From contig CP071493.1 of the NCBI GenBank assembly GCA_017354895.1, forward strand, positions 3,286,001 through 3,350,000: 64,000 nt of DNA, in the 5' to 3' direction. The notes beneath the pieces were generated by a model. That model searched no databases. It saw only the letters and a list, made by a program, of their open reading frames with translations, and was not told the origin of the DNA. Numbering within the stretch: position 1 is the first letter of the stretch; each line of letters opens with the position of its first letter. The translations under genes and the position numbers were made by a program. This document shows, one piece after another, positions 12,741 to 25,219 of the stretch. The DNA comes from Podospora comata (taxonomy: Eukaryota; Ascomycota; Sordariomycetes; Sordariales; Podosporaceae).

Positions 12741-12929
12741 ATACATGATGTTGCAATATCAACTCTCTTCTCTCTGTCCGCTTCAATACTAACTCTTGTT
12801 AGCTGGCGAGGGGGATATGTTTTGAAATGCCACTGGCCGTTTTTACGTCCGTTCTTCCTGTGAGATTGGGTTGAGGTACAAGGGCGGGGCAAGGCGGTGG
12901 AGGCGTGGTGCAACGGGTGGTTTTGTTGT

Positions 12930-12966
12930 GGGAGGGGAGGGGAGGGAGGGAGGGAGGGAGGGAGGG
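12930..12966. repeat. GGGA microsatellite
   Basis: A run of ggga/ggaggg units about 37 bases long on the + strand. Confidence 0.85.
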
Positions 12967-15900
12967 TACGCGGGTGTTTGTGTTGCGGTGGGATGAGGCT
13001 CTGATTGTTGTTATTGTTGAGGTGGTCGAGTTCCTACCTACCTAGGTGTTTATGCGGAATATTGTGCATGCTGTCTGGGGCAGGCTGGTGGGCAGTGAAT
13101 TGAGGCAGTGCTGTCCTGTGATTCTTCAGCGAGAAAAGAGGTGGCAAAGAAAACAAGATGTGAAGGGTCAGTCAAAGTTGATCAATCATATCGCTTTTTT
13201 CGTTCGTGCTGGAATGTACCTACTTATCCCTGTGCTACACAGTTCATCTCAACGTGAAGTGGTTACAGCGCCTAAAATCAGGGTGGACTTGAGGAAACGA
13301 AACACAGGTACAGCAGGTGGGTGGGCTGAGAGATAAAGGTTTTTTATTCCCCGATCTCACCTTTCTTTCAGCATCTCTGTTTGTTTGTTTGCGTTTAGGT
13401 TGGTGTTTTTTGTCATTTGGTCTGATGCTGGTTCTCGGTCGAAATGGAGATTCAGATCTTGTGTCATTTACCCCCTCCCCCTCCCCTTGTGTCTATGTCT
13501 CTGTGTCGTCGAGAGTCAAAAAGTCCAAAGTGTCACTTTGGAACATGCGACAGGTGGTCTCGTCTCAAAGCAAGACGACATCGGTCTTTCTCAGCCCACC
13601 CATGGAAGCTGAGATGGAAGACGACAGACCCTTTGTGTTACTTGCTTGATATGAGCAGCGCCACGGGCGCCTCATTTGTTTTGGATCAGTTCCCGAACAG
13701 CTGGGATGGGATCGACAATCAGGCTGGCTAGCTTCGGCAGATAGGTTTCTCAACAGTCGGCCGGGGTTCACGGCCCTGGTCACGGTCACGGACCTGGGGT
13801 TCATCATGGGTGTGGCTTGCTTGAGATGATGCGTCTGAGACTAGGGTTAGACACTGAGAGGGGGGTTGACGAAAGACGAAAGCAGAGGTGTCTCGGTTTA
13901 CGATAACGACATTTTGGTCTTCTCGAACGATTTATGAGATGGCCGGGCCGAGGTGGAGGGTGATGGCGGCATGGTGTGCGGCCGGGGATGCAGCCAGGAG
14001 CACATAATACGGCGCCACGACGCCACAGTGAGAGATGTAAAAGTCCAAGTAGCTGACTTTATATCTTCAGTTTCTCCAGCTCTTTTTGCTGGAGGGTTTC
14101 GCTGAAGCCTTATGCCCATGCTGGAGAGTAAAACTTGACTTGAAACAACACCGGCGGGCTGGAACAATATCCAGCGTGCCGGCATTGCGGTTAAGCTCTC
14201 TGCATCAAGCCCACCCAGGCCATCCCGCTAGTTCCCGGGCCTGGGGTTCCCATGTTGCCAAACAACTGGATACGCATTGGTCGTCCCCATTCGATCGAAG
14301 ACAACCACGTTCTCGTGTTGATCCGACTGGGGAAGAGTGGGGTCATGATTGACAGATTGACAGGAGCTAGAAGCAAGATCATCGCCCTGTGAAGCCTGCT
14401 TCTTGTGCTTCCATCCTCTCAGGGCTTGGTTGGTTCGATCGACTCTGGGAAACGACGTGTATGATAACTTGTCTCAAAAAGACTAGGAAAAACCTGCTTT
14501 CTGGGAAAAAGGCTCAAGTCAAGGAAGCATATTGCTACTTTACTCTTTTTCTTTACGTACCAAGGAAACTAAATGGGTACACCGGAAATTTGAAAGGTTG
14601 GAAAGAGGCAAAAGGCGGTGATATATGCGGGCGGTGTTTTGTTGCGACTTGATGTCCGGCTCCGTGCCGGACTTTATGGTTATTCTGGCCCACCGTTGTT
14701 GACTTTGTTGTTGTTACCTTTGAAACCTTGGTTACGTGTAAAGCGTGTACTACCTACCTTTATGCAGCGATAAGGCAATGAGTAGGGAGGGAGGGTGGCT
14801 TCACAACCAGAAAACCTGAAGCTGCAATGCTACCCTCTCCCGCCCCCCCGCCGTTGAAAGATGGCTCTTGTATCCACGAGTCGGGTAGTTTGGTATGGTG
14901 CCGAAGTTGAAAAGGGATAAGCCCAATCCTTTTCCAGAAATGCGTACCAACTTAGATCGGGATTCGAGTGTGCCAACACAGCAGTTGTGGCGTGGACGTT
15001 GGAATATATATCTTGGCTGGCCATGAATCAGTCGTTTACCCCTCATGTTGAAGATCGAACGTCATCATCATAATCCTGTCAGCGCTCCATCCAACATCCA
15101 GGAGAAAACTCTCGGCTCGGGATGCTCGTCCGGGCGCACGCTCTAGGCTGGCAGCATCCCCCTTTTCGCGCCGCAGGAAACAAGAGGGAGCTAGTTGTGC
15201 TGACACCACAGCGGTGGCTACCTCGTCGAGGACCTGCAGCTTGAACCTGTCGTGCAGTTCTGGTCCGTACCGTGTCGGACGGATTCTAAATTTCTGTGGG
15301 ACGCAGGGTACCCTAAGATAGCTCCCGTCCACCGTCCACAACCGTCCAAAATGCCCAACTTGCAGCTGGCTCTCCCAAAAGTTGAAACTTCCGAGGGATG
15401 ATCACCAGCTCAGGATTTGCACATTGATACAATGCCAAGGGCTGTATATAACGCTGGCATTTCTCACATGTCGAGTTCTGCATCTGAGCCGCATGAGTGG
15501 GCTCGGTGGGATGGCAATCGTATTGCAGCATAGGTATCGGATATCCATTCAAGAAAAAAAAGGGGCACATCCCACGCTGTCGCTCGGTAACACGGGCGCC
15601 GTGTGTTCCTCTCTGGCTGGCCGCGTAGTTGTCTGAGGCGCAGCGAGTCCGTATTCTTTCCCCCATGGCGCCTGGAACGGGATGGGGTGAATAGCGGCCA
15701 GTCGTTGCCAGTCTGGAGATTGTCAGCGATGGCCGGCGATTGAGCTGTTGCAATTGAGTTGGAGATGATCTGTGACAGCACGACGCGCGGGGTTTGGGAG
15801 CGGATCATCCGGGTGACACACGAGTCTCCTGGTGTTCAGTGGATTGCGACGGTGGAAAACGGGGTTGAAATGGTGAGCTTGCAGAATGCAGACAGCAACC

Positions 15901-17433
15901 GCAAGCGGCAAATCATAAGCTGGAAGAGACCCGAGAAAAACACCATTGCCCGCCCTTCCACGCGGCCATCCTCAGGTGCTTCTGGGGTCGAACTGCATTC
16001 GGAATCCAGCGAATCCATTCTTAAAGATATGGCCCTTCCCGCCACGCGATTTTCATCCCTCCTTTCACATTTTTTTTTTGGAAACCTTTTGGCAACCAGT
16101 CCAGATTCTTATACCGTGGACTCCGTATTTACTTTCAAACCAGGCCGTTTCATCCAAACACTCGTTTGTGCCTCCCGTCTTTTAGCATTGAGCATTGAAC
16201 CGTTCGACTTCTCCGTCTCTCTCTCGTTGTCCGATATCTGTCCGATAGTCCGTATCGATATCTCAGCAAAACGAGTTCAGCCTCCTCAATTGCTCTTTTG
16301 CCCCGTCTCAGTTCACAAACCCTAGGACGGCCCAGCAAGAACAGGCTTGGCACGAGCCACCTGGCACCTGAATCGGTACATTTTGCGCGTCAACGACTCC
16401 TGCATCGGTTTAGCGCCGATTCTTGTTGCTGCACTGTTCGACGCATGCAAGTCGATAACTGGCACTGAAAGTGTCTAGTGCATTCTCCAAGGCTCGTATT
16501 TCAGCAGTCGTCCATTTGTCACCCACCCAGTCTGACGCGTCGAAAAGACTTGTCAAAAAAAAGATTATACATAAAAGAAGAGAAGCCACAACGCACGTGG
16601 AACAATCGCGAAGCGGCCCCCTGTTGCTTTTTTTTTTCTTTGGGAAGACTGAGCCAGAGCCACGCGAAGATCAAGCGCCATCCCAGCCCAGTCTCTCTTG
16701 GATTGACGTCAGTCAGTGGAGCCCAGTGTCAAAACGCCATCCGCTCCGCTGTCACCTCTCGGCACCTAGCGCCATTTACTCCACCAAGAGAGCTCTTTCT
16801 GGAACCAAGGCCAGCAGCACAGCCCGATCGATTTTTCCCATTTGCTGCAAGAGGTCGCCGACAATTGGCAAGCGGGAGTCGGGTTGTTTGTTATCTTTGG
16901 AGTCGATTCATAAAAAAGGTGGCAGGGTCGTCAGAAGTTCCAATAGTTGTTTGTCCTTACGCCCGGATATCCGGCCTTATCACTACTACCACTTACTTTC
17001 ATTACTTTTACCGCCCGCAACGCTACGCTACGCTGCCCACGCATTTCTCTACTATTCCTTGTCAGACCGCCTGGCTGTTTGCTCCGTGAGGTTGGATTTG
17101 TTTGGACACCAGCATCCCACGCACAACACGGTTCCTTGATTTCAGCAGGAACCTGCGACAGGTTTTTCGTGGGTCCGTCTCTCGGAAAAGCTCCTGCACA
17201 ATCAGGCACCCCAGTCCCACGGCCCACTTCGGCGCGACAGGATCCATCAACATCACCAGAGCTACGCCTGCCCCCAGCATCTTTTTGTCGTCCTTGACCT
17301 TGCGAACTGCGATCACGACCCTGTCACCTTGCGGGCCCGTTGCAGATCCTTCTCATTTCCCATCTTCTTTCCTCATCAGCACGTACCACAGCGAAGCAAT
17401 AAAGTTATCGCACCCCCCGCAGCGCCCGACAAG

Positions 17434-18917
17434 ATGGCGACCGCAACATCCCAGAACAGGAACCTCCCCCCTGCGCCTGCTTATCAGTACCCTCAGGCCC
17501 CGCCGCAACAGCAGCAGCAACAGTATCCGCAGTACCAGCAGTCATATCAGCAGTCTTACCAGCAGCCCCAGCAGCATCCTTCCCAACAACAACAACATCA
17601 GCTTCATTCGATTCAGCAGCGCCCTGCGAATCCAACCAGGAAATCTAGAAGCTTCAGTCTCAGGTCGGACAAATCCCAGGGTTCTAGCAGCAATCAGAAA
17701 GCCGACAAGGTCGACTTGCACGAGACCTCAGCCGAGAAGGAAGCCAAAAGACTTCACAGCAAAGCCGATCCCACCCTCGCAATGCAAGAGGCGGAACCTG
17801 GTATGTTTTGGTGTCTCCCTTGAGATGAGGAATTTTTAAACTGACAGATTCGTGTAGCACAGGTTGCCGCAAACGAAGCATCGTCGCTCGCGCCTTTGAG
17901 GAGCATTCAACACAAGGATCTCTATGGCAACCCAATCGGTATGAGGCGCAAACCTGGGGAATTGTGACACAAAGTACTAACCATAATTTCTGGTGCAGCC
18001 GAACCTGACCGCTCTAATCCCACCAGAAGCCGGTGGGAACGACCATTAGACACGATTCGGAGTTTCGAGGCAGCAATTGATGGCGGATACAGCAACAGGA
18101 GGTCCATGATCCGGCCCGGTATGCACCCTGCACCCTTGGACATCTCGAGTGGCGGGATACTGACTAACGCATGCAATGCAGACCCGGATGCCAGAGCCAA
18201 CCGACGAGCTAGCTATTATGGCAGTAAGTAATGCAATGCCGTGTAGGATTGATTTGCATGAGGCTGACATGTGGACTCTCAGATGGCAATGGTGGTAGAT
18301 TCTCGCACGACAGCTACTACGGCAGCCGGCCGCCATCCATGATGTACCATGATCGTGTCGGTGGGAGCCAACAGGACCTCAGACAACATCACTACGACCA
18401 AGGGTACAACGGTCACCCGGCAGCTGGACGGCAAAGGTGGAACCGAATGCAGTCCGACCCGCACGGTAACAGGCCGGGTCCCAACGAATACGTGCTCCCC
18501 AGCAACCATCGGTCCTATGAGACAGTCACAACGGCGTCAGGGAGTGGTACGTCAGGAGAGCCAGCCGGGTATCAGACGGACCCAACAAGCAGCGATAATA
18601 GCTCCATCGAGCGGGTTCAGTCGGCGCCGAAGAGGAAACCAGCACCGCAACAACAGCAAATGAACGACTACGGCATTGGGTTCAGCAACAACTCGGTGTA
18701 CCCGCCACCATCGTTTGCAGTGGGAGCTCAAAGCAGCAGTTCAAGCTCGGGAGATTTGCCCAACTTTCAGCAACAGGCACCCCCTCCAGCGGTTCCCCAG
18801 AAGGGTTCGACGTTGAGGAAAACCACGACTGCGTCGCCACCTCAGGTGCAGGATAGACCCTCGCCACCGGAGAAGAGGAAGAGTTGGTTTTCGAGGAGGT
18901 TTAGCAAGAACAACTAA
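17434..18917 (+). CDS. DUF2406 family protein
   Basis: Fungal protein of the DUF2406 family (yeast relatives are found at the cell periphery; the biochemical role is unknown). Five exons join to 414 residues: 17434-17800, 17858-17938, 17999-18118, 18182-18223 and 18283-18917. All four introns are short (57-63 nt) and all sit in phase 1, with GTATG, GTAAG or similar donors. The family core is at about 105-180: KADPTLAMQEAEP, SSLAPLRSIQHKDLYGNPI, then DRSNPTRSRWERPLDTIRSF. A glutamine- and tyrosine-rich segment precedes it (about 25-65), and the rest is disordered, rich in Ser/Pro/Gln. The basic, aromatic tail ends KRKSWFSRRFSKNN, a likely membrane-binding patch. Start chosen at the first Met after a CT-rich leader. 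Confidence 0.88.
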
Positions 18918-19987
18918 GAGGGGTCGACATTTTTGACGATTGCTTTTTCCGATGATATTTCGACAGTTTGTTTAAGTTGCCGCCGCCGATAATGTCGACT
19001 TTTTTGATACCCGATGGTTCTTCTCACTCTCGCCTTTTAAAAAAAACGTCTGGTATGGATGTGGGGCTTTGGTGGGGGTTTGCTACCGTTCAGATGTTTT
19101 TGTTGCATGGGGGCGTTGCGTTTTGTCAGGCTGTTGTGGACAGGCATATTGGCAGAGAGGAGAAGAATAAGGAGATTGGACATTTAGAAGATGTAGGATG
19201 TTCGACTAGTTGCGGATGGTTTGGCGTCTTGTCGTTTTTCTCAGCGAAATACACGACTGGAGGTGGTTTTCTAGGACGGGATTGTGATTTTGATGATGAA
19301 TGGGTTGGTTTGTGTTGAAGTACACGTATACGCACACACACGGTTGGGACGGGAAAGGGAAGGGAAAGGGAAAGGGAAGCACGTTAGGAAATGGGAATTA
19401 CTACTACTGCTGTACAAGGGCTTTTTTCTGTTGAGTCCTTTGTTCTGATTTGGTACATGAAAGAAAGAAAAATAATGAGAGGGATTCTTTTTTTGGTTTT
19501 TAACATTTTGGTGTGTTCTTGCTGGTGTTTTCTTGTGTGTGTGTGGGTGTAATTTGGGGGGTTGAGAGATGAGATATGGTTGGATATATGTGCTGGAAAG
19601 CGCAAGGAAAGGGGGGAGGGGGACTATTATGATCCAGTGGTAATGGTGAATTGAGGTGGTAAGACTCTCGGCAGAGATCGCTTTCTGTCGAAGTTGGTAT
19701 CAATTTGATGTGTCATGTGATTGAAACTAGAGACAAATATAGTTTACAGTTTGGACATTTGATCCCATGATTGATGCATTAATGCCACACGCGCTATCTA
19801 GTCCTCTCTGCCTCAATACTGGTACTCAATAGCCACATCCATTCCATAACTTTGCCACTCAATCCCCTCTTAAAGACCATATCGTAGGTAGTAAGTAGCA
19901 GGAACCGTGTCCCATCTGTGTGTATGGGGGTAAAATATGGACAAGATAATTTTTAGTCGAGACGAGAAGAAATGAAAAAGACAGTAG
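18918..19987. other. convergent intergenic, DUF2406 / vma21
   Basis: Both flanking genes end here, so this is paired 3' flank. T-rich on the + strand near 18940-19000. It holds a GGGAAA-type microsatellite at about 19351-19379. No gene was recognised. Confidence 0.6.
19351..19379. repeat. GGGAAA-type microsatellite
   Basis: About five tandem units of gggaaa/gggaa on the + strand. Confidence 0.8.
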
Positions 19988-20563
19988 TCAACGATCTTTC
20001 TTCCCCTCTTGCTTTTGCTTCTTCTCCTCTTCTAGACGGTCGGACTGGTCCTCTGCCATGGCTACGAGGACGTAGCCTATGAGGACTACGTTTGCCATTA
20101 TGGCTGCGAGGCCGCCGGCGTAGGTTGAGTTGCCTGGGGGGAATTAGCCGTATGTTTAATGAATGTGTCATGGGAGAGGATACGAAAGAGCGTTGTGAGA
20201 ATGGGTATGAACAAGGAAGTTATGAGGGGATACGAAAGGGGATATGAGCCGTAAGATATGGGAGGCATGGGAGAGGGCACACAGAGGATGGTGTAAGTGA
20301 GTGAGTGAGTGACAGAGCAAGGCTGAACAGAAGATTTATAAGCCGCGTTAGTTACCTTTGAACAGAGTGTTGACGGTGGCAAAGTAAGACCCGATAGGTA
20401 CGACCATCATGGCGAGTGTGAAGGCGAGGAGCTTGAAGATGACGGCTGAGGGGACGGCGGGGGTGATGTTGGACTTTTGAGCTGGGGAGGAGGATGAGAG
20501 GGAGTTTGGGTCGGGCTGGTCGAGGAGGGTTTTTTCTTGGGAGATGATACGGCGGGTGGCCAT
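19988..20563 (-). CDS. vma21: V-ATPase assembly factor Vma21
   Basis: Small ER membrane chaperone that assembles the V0 sector of the vacuolar proton pump and escorts it to the Golgi. Two exons (20356-20563 and 19988-20133) give 117 residues. It starts [14 protein letters not shown] and carries two membrane segments: [20 protein letters not shown] (about 44-63) and [20 protein letters not shown] (about 75-94). The loop between them, with NSTYAGG, is the family hallmark and is restored by the intron with a GTAACT donor and CCCAG acceptor. The C-terminus ends KKDR, a di-lysine ER-retrieval signal. It is divergent from the Fun30-type gene. Confidence 0.95.
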
Positions 20564-21303
20564 TTTGGGCGATTTTTGAGATTTGGATTGTAGTATGTGA
20601 TGATATGGTATGGTCAATGGTGAGGCTTGCTTGATGATGTTGGTTGTGAGTGTGAGAGGTACGTATTGGGTAGGTGAGTCCGTGTTTAATTGGCATGGGA
20701 ACGTCGCTTGCAGCTCACGTGTCGACGTGCAGCAAGTACAGGCGCGTCCGGCCCACTGAAATTCCCGATTGACGCGCTCTCGTTTGCTTTTGCTGGCAGA
20801 GGTCTGTGGGGCCGGGTTTTTGATGGTTGAATTCTGAGAATAGACAGGGCTGTTTCTTCTTGCTCTCTTTTGTTCAAATTCTGCTTTCGACTCGAGTACT
20901 GCCCAATCGACCGGTTACCACACCCAAAGAGGAGGCAAAAGAAGGAGACATTGTGCCAATTGTTCGGCGTCTAATTTTAGCAAAGTCTCTTTCACTTGTT
21001 GACTTTTCATTGACTTTGATAACGGGGCGGTATCGGTCTAACGGCAGAAATCCCAACAGTCGCTACTACGAATGATCTGAAATTTCCCAATTCAGGGGTG
21101 GGACATCATCAAGAACCCCGACTTTTCGCCCGACTTTCTCTTTCGGCGTCTTTGACTTCGGAGCACTCTACACGTTGCTCCGTTGTCTTCTTTGTTTTTT
21201 TTTTTTTTTTTTTTTTTTTTTTTGAAAGATAACGATTGCTCTGAAGTTTACTCCACCTTTACCACCCTCAGTCGAAACCCAACCAGTCGAGACACAACAA
21301 AAA
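20564..21303. promoter_or_regulatory. divergent promoter region vma21 / fun30
   Basis: A 740-base gap between two genes reading away from each other. A 29-base poly(T) tract at 21195-21223 lies 80 bases before the fun30 ATG, a nucleosome-excluding sequence often found in fungal promoters. No other gene was seen. Confidence 0.6.
21195..21223. repeat. poly(T) tract, 29 nt
   Basis: Uninterrupted T run in the proximal promoter or leader of the Fun30-type gene. Confidence 0.95.
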
Positions 21304-24300
21304 ATGGAGTTTTCATCTTCACCGCCGACCACCACCCGACGCAGAGGTTTGGCATTCGACGACATCGAAGACGACGACATTGTGAGCGAGTCGCCCTATT
21401 TTACACAACCGACACAGATCATGGACAAACCTTCCATACGCCCCATGTCTGTCGTACCGTCCTCGCCCCGATCAATCATTGAGGTTCCTGCCTCTTCCCC
21501 ATTTCGACCACAACCAGTTGCCCCGCGAATTGGCGGTCGATTGGCAAGCGCGATGGCTCCACCAGGCACCAGCTTCAAACCCCCAGCGAGTCGAACTGTG
21601 TCTACTGCTTCGAAGAAGCGAGATTTTGTACAGATATCAGACGGCGAGTTGGATGCGCCGATCTATGTCGGAGGAGACTCTTCCGACGAGGATGCCGAGC
21701 GAACACGGGGAGACATTCGACCTTCGTCTTTCCAGCGAAAGGAGCCGAGTATCAGTGTATCGACGTCATCCACTTCACTAGCCTTGAAGGCGCAGGTAGC
21801 TGCCAAGTCGGTATGTTTAACTTTTCGGTCTACAAGTCAAGTTACTAATACGGTGTGCGGGACAGAAACAAAATACACAAGAATCAAATGGCAGCACATC
21901 AAACCGCCACGGCCTACAAAAAGACTGGGCTTCGCTGTCTCCTTCGTCTCCCTCCTCGGATGAGAGTCTCGAGTCGCTCCGGAAACCGTCCCCACCTAAA
22001 CAGCCTGCACGACGGAGGCTCGTGCAAGGTCGCCGCCCTGGCCGGCAAGCAAGTCCCGAAAGTTCTCCCGTCAAGCCGGTCGAGAAGCCAAGAAAACAAG
22101 CTAAGGTCATTGATCTTGTTAGCGACGATGACGATCGAGACGAGGACTTTGATAGTAAAAAGGCCAAGGGGCGTCGATCTTCCCCGCAAGATGCCGAGGA
22201 CGACGAAGATGAGGAGGCTTCAAGCGAGTTTGATGCCCGAGTCCTCCAGTATCTCAACACTTGCGACGTAGTGCAACTGGTCGCCATCGCTGGCGTCAAA
22301 GAAGACACTGCGAAAGTCATGGTTTCCCACCAACCATTCAAGGATCTGGAGCATGCTCGCCGAGTCACCCTTGCTCACAAGAAAAAGGGCAAGAAATCTG
22401 CCAAACTCTCTGTGGGAGATGACATTGTGTCAGCGGTCAAGTCTTACGCCAAGTCGTTGGATGCGATTGACTATGTTATCCAGGCCTGTGAGAAACAGGC
22501 CCGTGCAATTAAAGCATCGACTAGTAAGTGGACGATGGATGAAACGGGCCAGATGAAAAACGATTCTCAGGCGGATGATGGAAAGCCCTTGACACCCATC
22601 AGCATGGAAGACCCAAAATTGGTCGACCTGCCCCACCGCCAGCCCAAGTATATGGAAGGTCATTGTACCATGAAGCCCTTCCAACGGTATGGGCTAAACT
22701 GGATGCGTCTGTTGCACAAATTGGACTGCGGTGGAATTTTGGCAGACGACATGGGCTTGGGAAAGACATGCCAAGTCATCTCACTCATGTGCTCCGTTGT
22801 CGAGGACTACGAGAAGGGGAAAATGAAAGGCGACCGGCCATGGCCCAACCTCATCTTCGTGCCGCCCTCGACTTTGGCCAACTGGGCTGCAGAGTTCAAA
22901 AGATTCGCCCCGGACATCAATGTCATCACATACCAAGGCCCCCAAGCTACCCGTGATGACATTGCGGAGGAGATCCAAGATGATCCGGAAGCCTATCACG
23001 TTGTTCTGACGAGCTACTCGCAGCTCTCGCGGCCAGACGACATTTCCAATCTTCGACGCATCCAGCCAAAGATTGCCGTCTTTGACGAAGGTCACAAGAT
23101 GAAGAATCCCAAGACGAAGCTCTACAGGGATCTGCTACGCATCACGGCCGACTGGCGGTTGATTCTGTCGGGCACGCCTGTTCAAAACAACCTCATGGAA
23201 ATGATTGCCCTCCTGCGCTTTGTGGAACCTAAGCTGTTTTCAGAGCACTTTGAAACGCTGGAGGCGTTGTTCAGCCAAAAGTTCTCTCTGGCGGACGTCT
23301 CCAAGGGCGCAATCTTGGCCAGCGAGCGGGTACCCCGTGCCAGGACCATTCTTGAGCCATTTATCCTCCAACGCCGAAAGGAGCAGGTGCTCCAAGACAT
23401 GCCCCAGAAGACGACAAGGGTCGAGTATTGCAAGATGGACAAGACACAGGCCAGTATCTATGAGGACTATGCGAGAAGATTTAGGAAGTCGGCAACATCT
23501 CAATCTTCTCAGACCGTCGTTGCGGAAAAGGGCAGGGACAATGATACCAACAACGTTTGGATCCAGTTGAGAAAGTCGGCTATCCATCCGCAGCTGTTCA
23601 GACGCTACTTCAAGGACAAGGATGTGGAGGAAATGGCCAAGGTGCTGATGAAGAGGATACCACAGTCGGAGCTCAAGCAGCCTAATCTTGGGCACCTGAC
23701 GAATGAACTCAAGGCGCTGTCGGATTTTGAGCTTCATTTGTGGTGCAGAGATTACAAGTGCATCAGGTCGTTTGACTTGCCAGATGGGTCCTGGGGAGAG
23801 TGTGCCAAGGTGAAGAGCTTGTTGAAGTTGATTAGGGGGTATCAGAAGAACGGAGACCGGGCCTTGGTTTTCACGAGGTTTGCCAAGGTTATTGAGATTC
23901 TGGGTGAATGCCTGGCTAGTGAAGGGGTAGAGTACCTCAGTCTTCAAGGAAACACTGATGTCAGCGAGCGACAGGAACTGATCAACCAGTTCAACGCCGA
24001 CCCGACGATCCCGGTGTTCCTGCTAACGACGGGATCGGGAGGTACCGGTATCAACCTGACGGCGGCCAACAAGGTCATCATTTTTGATCAGAGCGATAAT
24101 CCGCAAGACGATATTCAGGCGGAGAATCGGGCGCATCGTTTGGGTCAGACGAGGCCGGTTGAGATTGTCAGGTTGATTAGCGAGGGGACGGTGGAGGAGC
24201 TGGTTTACAAGGCGTGCCAGAAGAAGCTGGAGCTCGCGAATAAGGTGACGGGTTGGAGCGCTGGACTGGATGCGGCGGCTGGATTAGAGATGACTTCTGG

Positions 24301-24364
24301 GCAGATGGAGGCAGAGGTGAAGGAGATGATGAAGAAGGGGGGGACGCCGCCACATAGTGATTAG
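21304..24364 (+). CDS. fun30: Fun30/SMARCAD1-type SNF2 chromatin remodeller
   Basis: ATP-dependent nucleosome remodeller of the Fun30/SMARCAD1/Fft group, which acts in silent chromatin and DNA-end resection. Two exons, 21304-21810 and 21866-24364, give 1,001 residues; the 55-base intron has a GTATGT donor, a TACTAAT branch site and a GACAG acceptor. The N-terminal 280 residues are acidic and disordered, followed by a short helical region (LQYLNTCDVVQLVAIAGV, about 310) seen in this family. ATPase motifs: DDMGLGKT at about 463-470, DEGH box at about 576-579, LSGTPVQNN soon after. The helicase C lobe starts near 818 (GYQKNGDRALVFTRF) and includes GSGGTGINL and QAENRAHRLGQ. The DEGH instead of DEAH box is normal for Fun30. 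No CUE domain is obvious. Confidence 0.92.
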
Positions 24365-25041
24365 GGGGTGGTGGCATGGTCAGCATTAGCCTGGTGTTTT
24401 GTGATTCGATTAGAGGAATGGGACGGCTGCGTGTTTAGAGGGGGGTTTATACAGGTGGTTTTTTGTCGTTGGTGTTCTGGAGATGATGGGGACAGAAAAC
24501 AAAACCTCGTCGTTATATGTGGGCATGGGAACGGTGGCATGTTGAGGTATTGTGCGAATTATGGGCTGTCATACATGGGGCGATTACAATAAAATATAGA
24601 TTATTTAGGGCCCGAACCAATCATGACATAGATTAATCCACTGATAGTTACACCATGACAGCATCTTCATGTTTTTAGATCATGATTTGAGATGGAGATT
24701 CCTTCGGCTGCAGGAACCGAGAACTGGTGATGGGGTGACCCTTGTACAAAGACCAATCGGGAATCGGGAATCGGGAATTGGGGAATTTGGGGAAGCGGGG
24801 ATAAGCGACAACTGCAAGCACTTGGGTAGAAAAGTGGGGTTTGTGGCCTTCACATGCTTGATTCAACGTTGTCTGACAAGGGATGGGAAAATGTGATTGT
24901 GGGGAGATTTGTTCCTGTTCGCCTCAGGGCGGCCGAGTTGGGTGACCGTCACGAGCTAGGTTTTCCGGCGTGGTTTCGGTTTTGGGAACTTGGTTTTTCT
25001 TTCTTGACAGGTTAACGCTCCTCCCTCGCCCTTTTTTTCCT

Positions 25042-25072
<31 letters not shown>

Positions 25073-25219
25073 GTTTGTTTGTTATTTGGTTGGATTGGTG
25101 TTTTTCCCCCCATGGTAACTTGAACGCGCGCGTGCCACAAAAGACTGATTAATTACTCCGTGTATGGCGTAGGAAAGGGTTGTTGGGATTTGGGAGACTT
25201 CGCAAGAAAAAGAAGGGAA
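24365..25219. other. intergenic, fun30 end to patatin-like gene
   Basis: No gene seen. It includes an ataaaata element near 24590 (possible polyadenylation signal), a short gggaatc repeat at about 24757-24785 and a 29-base poly(T) tract at 25044-25072 in the promoter of the next gene. Confidence 0.6.
25044..25072. repeat. poly(T) tract, 29 nt
   Basis: Uninterrupted T run about 150 bases before the ATG of the patatin-like gene. Confidence 0.95.

Larger units (their letters stand above)
11599..17433. other. 5.8 kb gene-free stretch
   Basis: Between rpl33 and the DUF2406 gene I recognise no protein. Many open frames of 60-220 codons exist on both strands but lack family similarity, coding-like composition or paired splice sites. 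The stretch contains short tandem repeats (12167-12208, 12335-12404, 12720-12740, 12930-12966) and several copies of a taggtaggta-like motif. From about 16,000 to 17,433 it is CT-rich, as expected of a long promoter and leader for the gene at 17434. A non-coding transcript cannot be excluded. Confidence 0.5.

Noticed and set aside
15759-16325. 188-codon open frame on the + strand
   Set aside because: No similarity, and overlapping frames of like size on the other strand; probably chance in the promoter region of the DUF2406 gene.
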